A stretch of DNA of 37,318 bases from Blastochloris sp. GTDB taxonomy: Bacteria > Verrucomicrobiota > Verrucomicrobiia > Methylacidiphilales > JAAUTS01. The stretch covers positions 1-37,318 of the forward strand of contig JAAUTS010000009.1 in the NCBI GenBank assembly GCA_012031345.1. The letters are read 5' to 3'. The notes below the pieces were generated by a model that searched no databases, had not been told where the DNA came from, and worked only from the letters and a program-made list of their open reading frames with translations. Of the stretch, positions 19,872-29,918 are shown in pieces (the stretch's first letter is position 1; the number at the start of each line of letters is the position of its first letter). The position numbers and the translations under genes were made by a program.

Positions 19872-22800
19872 GGTGCGGGAAAAAGCTCCGTTGCTGGAAT
19901 CGCCTGCAAATACTGTGAAGGGCTCGACCACTCCACCCCCAGCCGCGCTCCGTAAAATTTATTCTGCCTCATCTCCACCTTCAGATCGACCGACTTGCCC
20001 GCCTCCATTTTGACTGACACGGTGTTCACTCCCTCCTTCTCCCACAAATCCACCAGCAACTTGCCATCCACCCAAAGACGCGCCCCTCCATTTCCTCCCA
20101 ACAAAACTTTCAACGAATAGGTCTCGGAAAACAAAGGCTGCACCTTCGCCTCCCAACGTATGGAATACGGCTTGGTCGGATCCACCCCAGGGTGAGGAGG
20201 CTTCTTGTCCCAATAAAAATCTGATTTGCTCAACACTTTGGTTCCCACGGGAGTTTCAAAATTGGCCCCCTGAAAAAAACTCGCCTTCCAACCCGTGCCC
20301 TTGCCGGGGGCAGGCATGTCATCATCTTCAATAGTCACACTGCTTCGTGCCCCGGCATGAAGCTGATCTGCCTGCGGCTTCAATTGCAAAACCACCGTCT
20401 TCGACGGATTGCCCTTCGCATTATCCACCACGTTCAAGCCCAACATGGCTACGCTCTGACCTGCCGGAATTTCCACGGTCTTCGAGTCCAGCACGTAGTC
20501 CTGACCTTCCACCGCATTTCCTGATGTCTCTACCTGCAACACCAGAGGGCTTTCCATGGATCCTCCCGTCCGTCGCAGCTCCAACGTTTTCTTTCCCACG
20601 TTTTCCTTCAAAGTCAACGACTCAGGACTCAGCCCCACCTGCGTCAACGGGGCAAACTCCGGATAAAGCTGGCTGACCGGCACAATCTCCTCCGGCTGAT
20701 TCACACTCTTCCAGGAAAGCTTGATCAAGCCCGGCGTCTCCCGCTTGTGATATTCCAGACGGAGCCGCGCCTTTTCCCCCGCCACCATCGCGACCCGTCC
20801 TCGTTGCAAATGACCATCGAAATTATGCAAAGTATCAAATAGTAGAGTGTCGTTCACAAAAAGTCGGGCTCCGAAATTGGCGTCCATAATGAAGGTCACC
20901 GGCTCCGTCACCCTCGACTCCACCTGCCCGATCCAACGCACCGCATACCGCTCTGCTTTCAGCCCAGGCAGTGCCTCCTCCTGCTTCCACTCAAAGTTGA
21001 TGCCCGGATCCAGCCGCTCTCCCTTGGCTTGTTTGAAGGCCAGATCATCAAAATAAACACCCTTCAGTCCCGTCCCTTTCCCCGGTGCCGATACCGCCAC
21101 CGTGCTCACGCGAACCGGCTCCGAAGCCATTTCCCCCACCGCACTGAACGCCTTCAGTCGAAAGGCGTGCTCCGTTCCCGCCTTCAATCCACTCACCACT
21201 GTGGATTGTGCCGTGACAGGCAACACTTGCGCCAATTCATACACACCCGGACTTTTCTCCCGCTCCAAGGCCAGTCCGTCCACCTCGCTTTGAACCGCTG
21301 TCCACGAAACCCTCAGGGAGGAAGTGCCCTGCGCTTCCAACCGCAGCCCGGACGGCTTCTCCGGCTGAACCCTGCTCGTGGGTTTGGAGCCCGTGTAGAG
21401 AGCCACCATACCCGCCTCCCCGCGCGGAAGCGCGTCTTCATGACGGATTTCCCGCATGACTCCATTCCGCGTTTCCCTAACCACCACATCAAAGGGCTTG
21501 CCGCGTTTTGTTTTCCAACTGCCATAGGTCAACGAAAGATCCGAATCCTCATTGATCCACATTTGCTTCGGACTTAACTTCCCCTTGTTGGCATAAAAAA
21601 ATCCACCCACCACTTCCGCCTTGCCCCCAGCTCTCACGATGCCAATCGTAGCGTCCGTCTCGGTTTTTAAACCCAAAACCCAAAAACTCCCCCCCTCCAC
21701 CAACACCCGCGGCTCATGCCACCCCTCCGGATTCACCTGCCGCGCCCAAACGTTGGATCCTTTGACATGGATGTGCTTGATTCGCACATCTTCCAGAAAA
21801 ACATCTCCCGCTCCGGGTTCCGTCACCACCTCATAAAAAGACATGCTGCTGATCAACAGGGTCCGCTTGGACTTCTGCACAAAACTCGGAGAGGCATACC
21901 AGGTGTTGAACCGCTCAAAAACCACCACCGGTGCCTCCCCCTCCTCCAAGACAAAGGTCGGGACCAACTCCGCTTGATAGGCTGTCTTCTGCGTCGTGTT
22001 ATTCACGATCCGAGCCAGCTCACTCTCACAACCTATGATCCTCTTGACTTTGTTCCTTAAATACACCGTTCCATAAATCCCATAATCCACCCCTCCCTTC
22101 ACCTTGATACTCTTCCCATCCACCATCACACGGGTTTCCGTCCCGGCTCCACCCTCTTGCAACTCCGCTGCCTTCTCCTGTTTCTTTTTTTCCTTTTTGC
22201 TCAAAACCGGTTTTTCCCCCATCTCCTCCTCCGCCCCTTCCTCCTCCTCATCCGAAAGATCCGCCTCCGGGGCTTCACTCGGAATCTTGTTTTGATCCGC
22301 CTCTCGGTTGGGGAAATAAATCGTCGTAGCCCCCGAATCAATCGCCTTCTGTAATGCCTCACTCCAATCATAAGTCGCATGGGACTTCCCATCACTGGCT
22401 CGAATCAGTGTCACCATCCTGGGGGGACCAAAACGGGTCACATCCGTCCACGTCTCCGGATCATCCCAGGGCACCTCGGGAGTCTCCTTGATCGGCAAAC
22501 GCAGTGATTCCGGCCTGGATGGAAAAAGAAGATGCGGGGGATGTGAAATAAATTCTTTCAGTTCCAGCTCTTTCACCCCCACACCGGTCCCGGCCAAATT
22601 ATCCACCAAACGTGCATACCCACTGGCCTTGACCCCCCGTGCAAACATGGCGTTTTCATTCGTGATGGCCGCCACCTTCTCCGCACCCGGAAGTCCGATG
22701 ATTTCCGATTCAATCAAGGTCAACACCCCCACCCCATGATTGCGAATCGCAGGCACCGCATTGCGACTGGTCAGATGACGGATCGTAATGACCTGACTGT

Positions 22801-23490
22801 CGATATCCATTCCCAGACGATTTTGTTTTTCCAAGCGCAGATTCTCGAAAGTCACGCTGTCCACCGGACACGAATTGGCGATACCCACATCGAAGCCAAT
22901 CACCTGTAAATCAGAGACCAGAAAGGGCCCCTCCTCCGGCGTATAGGCCAGATCCAAACCCATTGGACCGCTGCCATCCCCGGATCGAATGATGACGTGA
23001 TGAATTCCCCCCTGGTTGTTGGCGATGAATTGCGCCCCGATGGCCCCTGGGTTCCCCCTGCCACTATCAATCGTTAGATTTCGTATTCCATTCCGGAAAC
23101 GTTGCGCAGGCTTGCGACCCGTATAAATCATGGCCTTGGGCGCACTGGGATTCCCAAAACCTGGTGCTTTGTCTTGTAGGCGGATGATGGTTCCCTCCTT
23201 ACTCTGACCCTGAAGAATATTACGTTTCTCCTCACGCATCCAGCGCAATGTATCGCTGATGACATACGTGCCGTTGGGCAGATAGATCATGCCGCGCCCG
23301 GAAAAATCCGTCAGCGCCTGCTGGATCGCTGCAGTGCAATCCGTCTTCCCATCCGGTTTTGCATGATAAGGAGCCTTGGTCACATCCACCACCCCCGCAT
23401 TGGCCGGAAATCGAATGTCCTCGGCAACTACCTCTCCTACGGAGAGAAAACAAAAAGTGGGAAAAGCCCTGCTATCGAACTGGGCTTCAT
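19868..23490 (-). CDS. Large secreted beta-helix protein with FN3, two PA14 and a Calx-beta-like domain, one apparent frameshift
   Basis: Corrected, a 1207-residue protein, nearly twice its paralogues. The start at 23490 gives signal peptide MKPSSIAGLFPLFVFLSVG then EVVAED, after correcting A4 at 23457-23460 to A5. The beta-helix part (about 30-700) has DGKTDCTAAIQQALTDF, YLPNGTYVISDTLRW, and a second module with a charged insert of about 70 residues (22095-22312). C-terminal modules in order: an FN3-like domain (KPSGLRLEAQGTSSLRVSW), a PA14 domain (LKGVYFDDLAFKQ...ARLFVNDTLLFDT), a Calx-beta-like domain (VEGQDYVLDSKTVEIPAGQS, ending VTIEDDD), and a second PA14 (ASFFQGANFE...ARLWVDGKLLVDL). 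PA14 domains often bind carbohydrate. It is coupled to the next sulfatase by ATGA. Confidence 0.8.
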
Positions 23491-23598
23491 ATCGTACCGA
23501 ACCGTATCATGACGACCATCCACAGAACTACTGGCAACGGACACCCCCGCCCGAACCATGTTGGGACGCAGAGGATAATGGAAAGAGAACGATGAAAA

Positions 23599-24225
23599 TC
23601 ACACACGTTTACGCCGCAACCACCAAAGCGCCCCCAAGCCCAGACCCAACAGGGCGTAGGTGGAAGGCTCAGGAATGGCGGACACCGTTCCGTCCACTAA
23701 AACATTATCGATCAACCCTCCACGATTCGCCGCCCCTGCGTTCCAATAATACATGCGGAACTCCACCACTCCGGTAATTCCAGTAAGCGTCAAACTGGGA
23801 TTAAGTGTGCCCAAAGGAAACGTATCACCCGTGACAGATCCCGCGCTCAACTCCGTGTGAGAACTGAAACCGTCCGTGCTAACCCTGAGTGAATATTGGG
23901 TCGGACCGTTGTTGTGGGTGCGACCATAATCCAGAGATACCTGATTCAGAGTCAACTGATAACCACTGTCTGCCTGAAGATTGAACGTAAAATAATGGGT
24001 TGCGGTCCCTTGATTGACTCCAGACATGAATAGCGTATCCGCCACCGTAGGTCCCCCGGTGGCCGTACCTGTGAACGTCACATCTGATCCATTGACAAAC
24101 GTCGCCTCTGTCGAGGGCGTGACCGAACCTCCTGTGAAAGTATAAGCCACCAAAGTGGCAGCCTGAGAGGAGATCTGGCAAGCCGCCAAGACGACAGTCA
24201 ATATAAGTGCACTTTTTAGTTTCAT
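23599..24225 (-). CDS. PEP-CTERM sorting-domain protein
   Basis: A 208-residue secreted protein with an unbroken frame. The signal peptide is MKLKSALILTVVLAACQISS, cleaved near QAA; the Cys is not in a convincing lipobox. The middle is a Gly/Thr-rich beta-sandwich similar in style to the protein at 2969-3774. It ends IPEPSTYALLGLGLGALWW then LRRKRV, an exosortase sorting tail. The last 66 bp of the tail-coding DNA match the other PEP-CTERM gene with only two differences. It lies between two beta-helix genes in the polysaccharide locus, so it may be a surface-displayed glycan-binding or structural protein, but its function is unknown. Confidence 0.8.
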   Translation of the reverse strand: MKLKSALILTVVLAACQISSQAATLVAYTFTGGSVTPSTEATFVNGSDVTFTGTATGGPTVADTLFMSGVNQGTATHYFTFNLQADSGYQLTLNQVSLDYGRTHNNGPTQYSLRVSTDGFSSHTELSAGSVTGDTFPLGTLNPSLTLTGITGVVEFRMYYWNAGAANRGGLIDNVLVDGTVSAIPEPSTYALLGLGLGALWWLRRKRV

Positions 24226-24252
24226 TAGCTCAGACTAAGTCATCATCACATT

Positions 24253-24287
24253 TTTGTCTTCCTTGGATATGATATTTTAGTCACTCC
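24253..24287 (-). promoter_or_regulatory. Upstream motif shared with the first gene of the locus
   Basis: Read on the minus strand this is GAGTGACTAAAATATCA followed by TATCCAAGGAAGACAAA. It matches the element at 26906-26940 at 29 of 34 positions and ends 28 nt before the PEP-CTERM start. The match is longer than a ribosome site needs, and both copies precede genes of the same locus, so a promoter or shared operator is likely. Confidence 0.5.
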
Positions 24288-24326
24288 ATTGATCTCAACT
24301 TGATCTTGAGCCATTGTTTTTTATTT

Positions 24327-26841
24327 TTATGGTCCATCCAACTGATCCAAACTTCCCGTGGCCGTGCTGGTTGTGCTGCCTGAACATCCTGCCAACCCCA
24401 CATAAACCGTGCCAGAGGCAGGGAGAGTCACCACACCGCGGCTCGTCCAAGTTACTCCATCCGAAGAGTGCGCCATGGCATAACTGTTCCCCGTCTTCAC
24501 CACCCGCAGCCAGCGCGGCAGCACCGCATTGACTCCACTCGTGCTCGTCACCCCGCCTGAGGTCGCCCGCGTGATGCTGAACACCTTCGTCCCTGACATG
24601 GTGATGCTGGCAAAAGGATCATTCACTCCCAGGCCTGTCCTCATCATCAATCCCATCCGTGCCGTGGACGCGCCCGTCACACTGTTAACCCGCACTACCC
24701 AAGCTCCATCACCTGTCATGGTTTGGTGAAGATAATGAAATCCGCTCTCATATCCCACCCCAGCCGACTGAATCGTAAACACCCCGGTGCCTGTATTGTA
24801 GGAACTGGTTCCCGCCGTGCTCCCCACATTACCAATGTCCAGAGCTGTCCATACCGAGGTGGGGAAAACCTGGGTTGAACCACTGTAAAGGGTGACATTG
24901 TTGAAGCCGGGTGCTTCCGAATTCAAAACTCGCGTGTATCGGTCCCGCGAATGTCCCGAATATGAACAGGGGGGCTCGGATCCCCCAGCTTATAACTTGC
25001 ACTCAGCTTTCCATTCTCATTGATGATCCAGGGTGTGCTCGGAATCCCATCCGTCGCATAAAAATAACCACCCAACAATTCCACCCAGCTCCCCTTGTTG
25101 TAAATGGCCGGTGCCTCACTGCCCTCCGTCTTGAATCCTAACAACCAAACCTTGCTGTCCCCCTCCGCCCGCAAAAAGCCACTGGGTTCTTGGCAAATTC
25201 AATGTTCAACTGCCGGAACCAAGCCAACTGTCCAAATTTGATCAACATACGATTGCGGGCAATTTCAATCTCATCCTGGATCTTGTAATCTTCCCCAAAC
25301 ACCCGCCCCGTTCCATTATTGGTGTTGTAGTAGGGACCGGACTCAAAACTTTTCATCACCAAATCCTTGGCACTGTTATGTTCGATCATCCCGTTGGCCC
25401 GGATGGTCTGCAATACACAGAACGTGGGAGTCCCCCCGTCAAATCGGATCATCGGTTGACCCGCCGGAAAGTTGGAGCGCAAAAGAATGGCCGCATGAAG
25501 CCCGATCAGCTTGCGGACATTCCCCCGGACCACAATCGGACTCGAAACCGCATAGGTCCCTCGGGGCAGATACACAATCTCCGCCCCGGAATCAATCGCC
25601 GCTTGAATTCCCGGCTGGTCATCATCCACCGTGTCCCCACTTCCGTTGGAAACCGTTGCCCCCGTGCTCAGAACATTTTTCCACTTACTCAAATCCAGTG
25701 TGTTGTAATCCGGCGTTTCCAAAACTGGCAGACCCACACTCCCATCCACCGCATCTGCAAACTTTTTGTAAGGACCGTGCGACACATATTTCTCCACCTC
25801 GCGAACGCCACTGCCACCCGCTACCGGACGATTGTTCCCGGTCTGATCCGAGACCACCGTTCCGTAACCACTCGAGCTCAGATTGCGCAGCAAAACCTTG
25901 CCCTTATTAATCACCGCTGCATTTCCCGCCCCTCCCCCGCTCAAAACCGCATCCACCAGCGTCAGATGAGAAGCTTGATGTTGCATGCTGATGACAGGCA
26001 CCGTGTTTTGACTGGTCAACCCCCGGACATGCAGAGTGTTGCGCGGCATGTTGATGCCCCGCACCCTCTGATTCTGTAAAGTCAGATTCTCCACCGTGAT
26101 TCCATACTGATAATGACCATTGGTCAGCGATCCCGTTCCACTGGACAATTCCATGGCTGTGTCGAAACCTACAATCGACACATCCTTGATCATGGCGGGT
26201 CCCGGCCAGGCCCGATTCATGGAAATTCCCGTCTTACCCACCCCGGCAACATCCCCACTTCTCACCGTCACGTCAAAAATCCCTCCCCGGTTGCTCACCA
26301 AATAATCGATCCCGATCGCCCCCGGATTCCCGCTCCCCACATCAATGGTCAAATTCCTGATATAATGACGGAACGCCTGATTCCCCGTGCCCAAAGTCGC
26401 ATCATTCGGATTCTCCGATCCTGTCATCAAAACCGCCTTGGGTGCTGTCGAACTCCCATACCCCACCGCATTGTTCGCCAACTTCAACACCGCTCCCGCC
26501 CTGCTCTCCCCTTGGATCCAAAAACCCGAACGCCATCCATTCCATTTGGTAGAATTTAACACCTTCGCCTGTAACTGATCCGTCAGCTTGTAGGTCCCAT
26601 TCGGGACATAAATGATCGGCTGCGCTCCATAAAGACTGCCTTGCGACAAAGCCGCGCTGATCGCCTCCCGAAAGGCCAGGGTGTCATCTGCTGTCCCATT
26701 GCCCAAAGCTCCATAAGATCGCACATTCCACACCGGAGCATCCGCCGGATACTTCACCTCGGTCGCGGCACGGGACTCCCCTCCCCACACCAGCCACATC
26801 ATCCATACCACCAGCCACATTTTGATACTTGAATCGTTCAT
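24327..26841 (-). CDS. Secreted double beta-helix protein with C-terminal concanavalin-like domain, two apparent frameshifts
   Basis: Corrected, an 838-residue protein and the first gene of the polysaccharide block. AGGAG lies 7 nt before the ATG at 26841. The signal peptide is MNDSSIKMWLVVWMMWLVWG ending ESRA. First module: YGALGNGTADDTLAFREAI and YVPNGTYKLTDQL; second: QPGIQAAIDSGAEIVYLPRG. Beta-helix signatures continue to KVWLLGFKTEGSEAP and WVELLGGYFYATDG. The last ~200 residues (TMTGDGAWVVRVNSVTGAST, MGLMMRTG, NAVLPRWLRVVKTGNSY) look like a concanavalin/LamG-type (DUF1349-like) module. Frame breaks: A5 25173-25177 (A6 expected, giving NPVAFLRAEGDSKVW) and A4 24925-24928 (A5 expected, giving TREFLNSEAPG). 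It is divergent from the AraC regulator. Confidence 0.78.
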
Positions 26842-27014
26842 GGTTGCTCCTGTTTGTTTGCGTTGACCCTTCTGCTCGTAGGCATGTGTATGTATTGATG
26901 ACAAATTTGTCTTTCCTGGATTTGATGTTTTAGTTACTCATATGATGTGGTTGCCCGAATTGTGAATAACTCCATCCAAAGCCCCCATTCCTCAACCTCC
27001 ACGCCCACCCTCCC
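26842..27014. promoter_or_regulatory. Divergent promoter region of the AraC regulator and the polysaccharide locus
   Basis: The gap contains a perfect 12-bp palindrome GACAAATTTGTC (26900-26911). Overlapping it, minus strand 26940-26906 reads GAGTAACTAAAACATCA then AATCCAGGAAAGACAAA, the motif repeated at 24253-24287. The position, about 65 nt upstream of the first beta-helix gene and about 75 nt upstream of the regulator, suits a binding site for that regulator. AraC proteins usually prefer direct repeats, so the palindrome may belong to another factor. Confidence 0.5.
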
Positions 27015-27864
27015 GTGAGAACACCTCGCAAAAAAGTCTCCAGCACCAAGCTCGTTATCTCCCGTAAAATTCGCATGCCTCACGGTGGCCCCTGTCATCT
27101 GGGCATCCGTCATCTTGGAGAAAATTCCCACGGCATGCCCTGGCACACCCATCAGGGAGTTCAACGAGCTTGTTATTGGCCTCCAAGGCTCCTTTACCCA
27201 TCGCATCAACCGAACCACCTTTTCCCACCAGGAAGCGCAGTGCGCTTGGATCCGTGAAAAAGACTTTCACGAATTAAACGGACATCATTGCACCTGGGCC
27301 AACATCGCCCTCCACCCCGACTGGATCAAGGCCTTTCAAAAACTCTTCGGCCCTTCACTCAATCTCTGCGCTCTCCAGCCCCAAACCCTCCCCACTCAAC
27401 GATGGACCCCCATCCGCAACCAAATTCGCGACTGGCACCATCATCATCAACAACCCGACGCAGCCTCTCTTCGCCAACTTTTGTTCGATCTGTTTGACGC
27501 CATCTGCTCCCACCATGACGCTGCACCCAAATCCATTCCATGGTGGATCGAACGCGCCCAAACCGAGCTGGCCAAACTCCCCATCGAGGAAGCTACCCTC
27601 TCCCGCCTTCAGAAAATCTGTCATCGCAGCCCCGAACACATCTCCCGCTCCTTTCAGGAGCACCTCGCCTGTAGCCCCTCCACTTACCTCAACCGGCTGC
27701 GATTGACCCAGGCCTGCCGCCAACTCACCCATAGCGACCTCAGCGTCACGGAAATCGCCTACGCCTGCGGGTTCCAAAGTCTTAACTACTTCTTCACCTG
27801 CTTCCGTAAAACTTATCGCATGTCCCCCTCCGAGTATCGCCGACAATCCGGCCTCGGAGTTTAA
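27015..27864 (+). CDS. AraC-family transcriptional regulator, one apparent frameshift
   Basis: Corrected, about 282 residues from a GTG start at 27015; an in-frame stop at 26967 limits how far upstream it can begin, but the exact start is unsure. The N-terminal part is a cupin-like sensor with MPWHTHQEFNELVIGLQGSF, the His/Glu-bearing strand typical of AraC sugar sensors. The C-terminal part holds two helix-turn-helix units: LSRLQKICHRSPEHISRSF and LSVTEIAYACGFQSLNYF, followed by FRKTYRMSPSEYRRQ. The frame breaks at GGG 27155-27157, where GG restores WHTHQEFNELV. It is divergent from the beta-helix/sulfatase block, which it probably activates in response to a sugar, and it ends only 9 bp from the convergent lpd gene. 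Confidence 0.82.
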
Positions 27865-27873
27865 CCCCGCAAC

Positions 27874-29260
27874 TCAAATATGAATGGCTTCCCCTTGCGA
27901 GGCCGCCACCGCCTCCATCAACATCTCGCTCAACGTCGGATGCGCGTGGATCGTCGATAAAATCTCATCCACCGTGGCCTCCAGCGTGATGGCCAGACTC
28001 ATCTCCGCAATCAGTTCCGTGGCTTCCGCCCCCACAATGTGGGCCCCCAGAATCTCTCCGTGTTTCTCCCCTACCAAAACCTTCACAAAACCATCCACCT
28101 CTCCCGCCGCCACCGCCTTGCCACTGGCCCGATACGGGAACTTGCCCACCTTGAATTTGGTTCCCAGCTCCTTGGCCTTCTTTTCCGTCAAGCCCACACT
28201 CGCAATCTGCGGGTGGCAATACGTGCAGCCTGGGAAAACGGTGACCTTGTGCGGCTTTTTCCCCGCCACAAACATTCCCTCCACCGCCTCCACCGCCTCA
28301 TGGGAAGCCACGTGGGCCAACCAGGGCGGACCGATGATATCCCCCGCCGCATAAATGCCCGGCACTGAAGTCTGATAAGTCGCATCCGTCTTCAGATAAC
28401 CCTTCTCCAACTCCAGACTCAGACCCTTGTCCAGCAATCCCTCCAACTGCGGCTGCACCCCGATCGCCACCAACAGCGCCTCCGCCTCAATCGTTTTGTT
28501 TTCTTTGCCCGAGACCGTAACCCTGACCCCGCCAGTCGTCAGCTCGGTTTTTTCCATCTTGGTTTCTGTCCAAACCTCAATACCGGATTTGACAAAGCTC
28601 TTCGCCACCACGTCCGCCGTCTCATGATCCTCTTGGGGAAGAATTTGAGGCAACATTTCCAGCAAAGTCACTTTGGTTCCAAAAGCATTGAAAAAATAAG
28701 CAAACTCCACCCCGATCGCCCCCGCGCCCAAAATCACCAACGACTTCGGCTGCTTCTCCACCACCAAAGCCTCGCGGCTCGTCATCACCCGTACACCATC
28801 CACCTCCACACCCGGCAAACGACGCGGTGTGGTCCCCGTGGCCAGCAACACCTTTTTCGCCTCCAGGACCTGCTCTTTCCCGTCCAAGCCCATCACTCGA
28901 ACCTTCTTGTCTTTGGAGACCGTGCCTCGACCCACGAAATAATCCACCTTCTTGGACTTGAATAAAAACTCAATCCCCTTGGCCATCTTGTCCGCCACCC
29001 CACGACTGCGCTGCACCACCTTGGCAAAATCAAAACTCAACTCCTTGACCGTAATCCCATAATCCTCCGCGTGTTGCATCATCTGATACACCTCCGCATT
29101 CTTCAACAAAGACTTGGTCGGGATACAACCCCAGTTCAGACAGGTTCCCCCCGCCCGCTCCATCTCCACACAGGCCACTTTCTTACCCAGTTGGGCGGCA
29201 CGAATCGCCCCCACATAACCTGCCGGGCCAACCACCAATCACAATCAAGTCGTAGATCAT
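27874..29260 (-). CDS. lpdA: Dihydrolipoamide dehydrogenase (E3), one apparent frameshift
   Basis: Corrected, a 461-residue flavoprotein that reoxidises the lipoyl groups of E2 with FAD and NAD+. The true start is the ATG at 29260, giving MIYDLIVIGGGPAGYVGAIR, the FAD-binding Gly-x-Gly-x-x-Gly loop; AA at 29230-29231 should be a single A. Without the correction the gene seems to begin inside the FAD loop. GGTCLNWGCIPTKSLL holds the redox Cys pair (C-x4-C). VILGAGAIGVEFAYFF is the NAD-binding loop. HAHPTLSEMLMEA is the C-terminal interface with the catalytic His-Pro and Glu. It serves the pyruvate dehydrogenase subunits encoded at 32627-36135, and perhaps the oxoglutarate complex, though it stands apart from them. 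Confidence 0.93.
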
Positions 29261-29348
29261 AAGAACCGATAAACTATTCCAGCCCCCCCGCAAGGGCAAG
29301 AGAGGAAATGGCTTTCCCCCAAGCCCTTCTTGAGACTAAACTTTACCC

Positions 29349-29918
29349 ATGGCACAGGTTGAGATTGAAAAACTGACCTACCGCGAATACGAGGAACTGC
29401 CGGAAACAGGTCCCCGCTATCAACTCATTGACGGAGAACTGCACATGTCGCCCGCACCCGATCGCTTCCACCAAGTCGTTTCCCGTAACCTGCAATATAT
29501 CATCATGCAATATCTCGAGCACCACCCCATCGGTGAACTCTACGATGCCCCTTTTGATGTCCACCTGTCCGAACATGATGTGTTCCAACCCGACCTCTGT
29601 TTTGTCTCCGAAGCCCGCGCTGATATTCTGGTAAAAAAAGGTATGTTGGGCTCCCCTGACTGGGCGGCCGAAATTCTCTCTCCCTCCACCGCTTCCTTGG
29701 ACAAAAGGGACAAGCGCCTCCGCTACGCCAAATTCGGAGTCAAAGAACTTTGGCTGATTGACCCCGAACTGTGCCGCATCCACCTCTACGACCTGACCCT
29801 CAATCCTAACAAACCCCAAGCCACCTACGACGAGGGCGAAACCTTCAGCTCAGCTCACTTTCCTGGATTGACCTTCGAATCCGACCGGATCTTCTTTGAC
29901 AAAAGACGACGCCCTTGA
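29349..29918 (+). CDS. Uma2-family (DUF820) PD-(D/E)XK nuclease-like protein
   Basis: A 189-residue protein with the features of the Uma2 family. LTYREYEELPE and YQLIDGELHMSPAPDRFHQ form the N-terminal part. VFQPDLCFVS, then WAAEILSPSTASLDKRDK, and LWLIDPELCRIHLY follow; the Asp, Glu and Lys of these stretches fit a PD-(D/E)XK nuclease core (D, E-x-S, K). Its frame is intact. Uma2 proteins are common in cyanobacteria and related environmental bacteria, often in many copies, and their role is not settled; some are near mobile elements. It is divergent from lpd with an 88-bp gap and has no recognisable partner gene. Confidence 0.8.
   Translation: MAQVEIEKLTYREYEELPETGPRYQLIDGELHMSPAPDRFHQVVSRNLQYIIMQYLEHHPIGELYDAPFDVHLSEHDVFQPDLCFVSEARADILVKKGMLGSPDWAAEILSPSTASLDKRDKRLRYAKFGVKELWLIDPELCRIHLYDLTLNPNKPQATYDEGETFSSAHFPGLTFESDRIFFDKRRRP

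Noticed and set aside
24225-24300. ATG-TGA-TGA minimal upstream frame before the PEP-CTERM gene
   Set aside because: A start followed at once by stops is easily chance in an AT-rich leader; no supporting feature.
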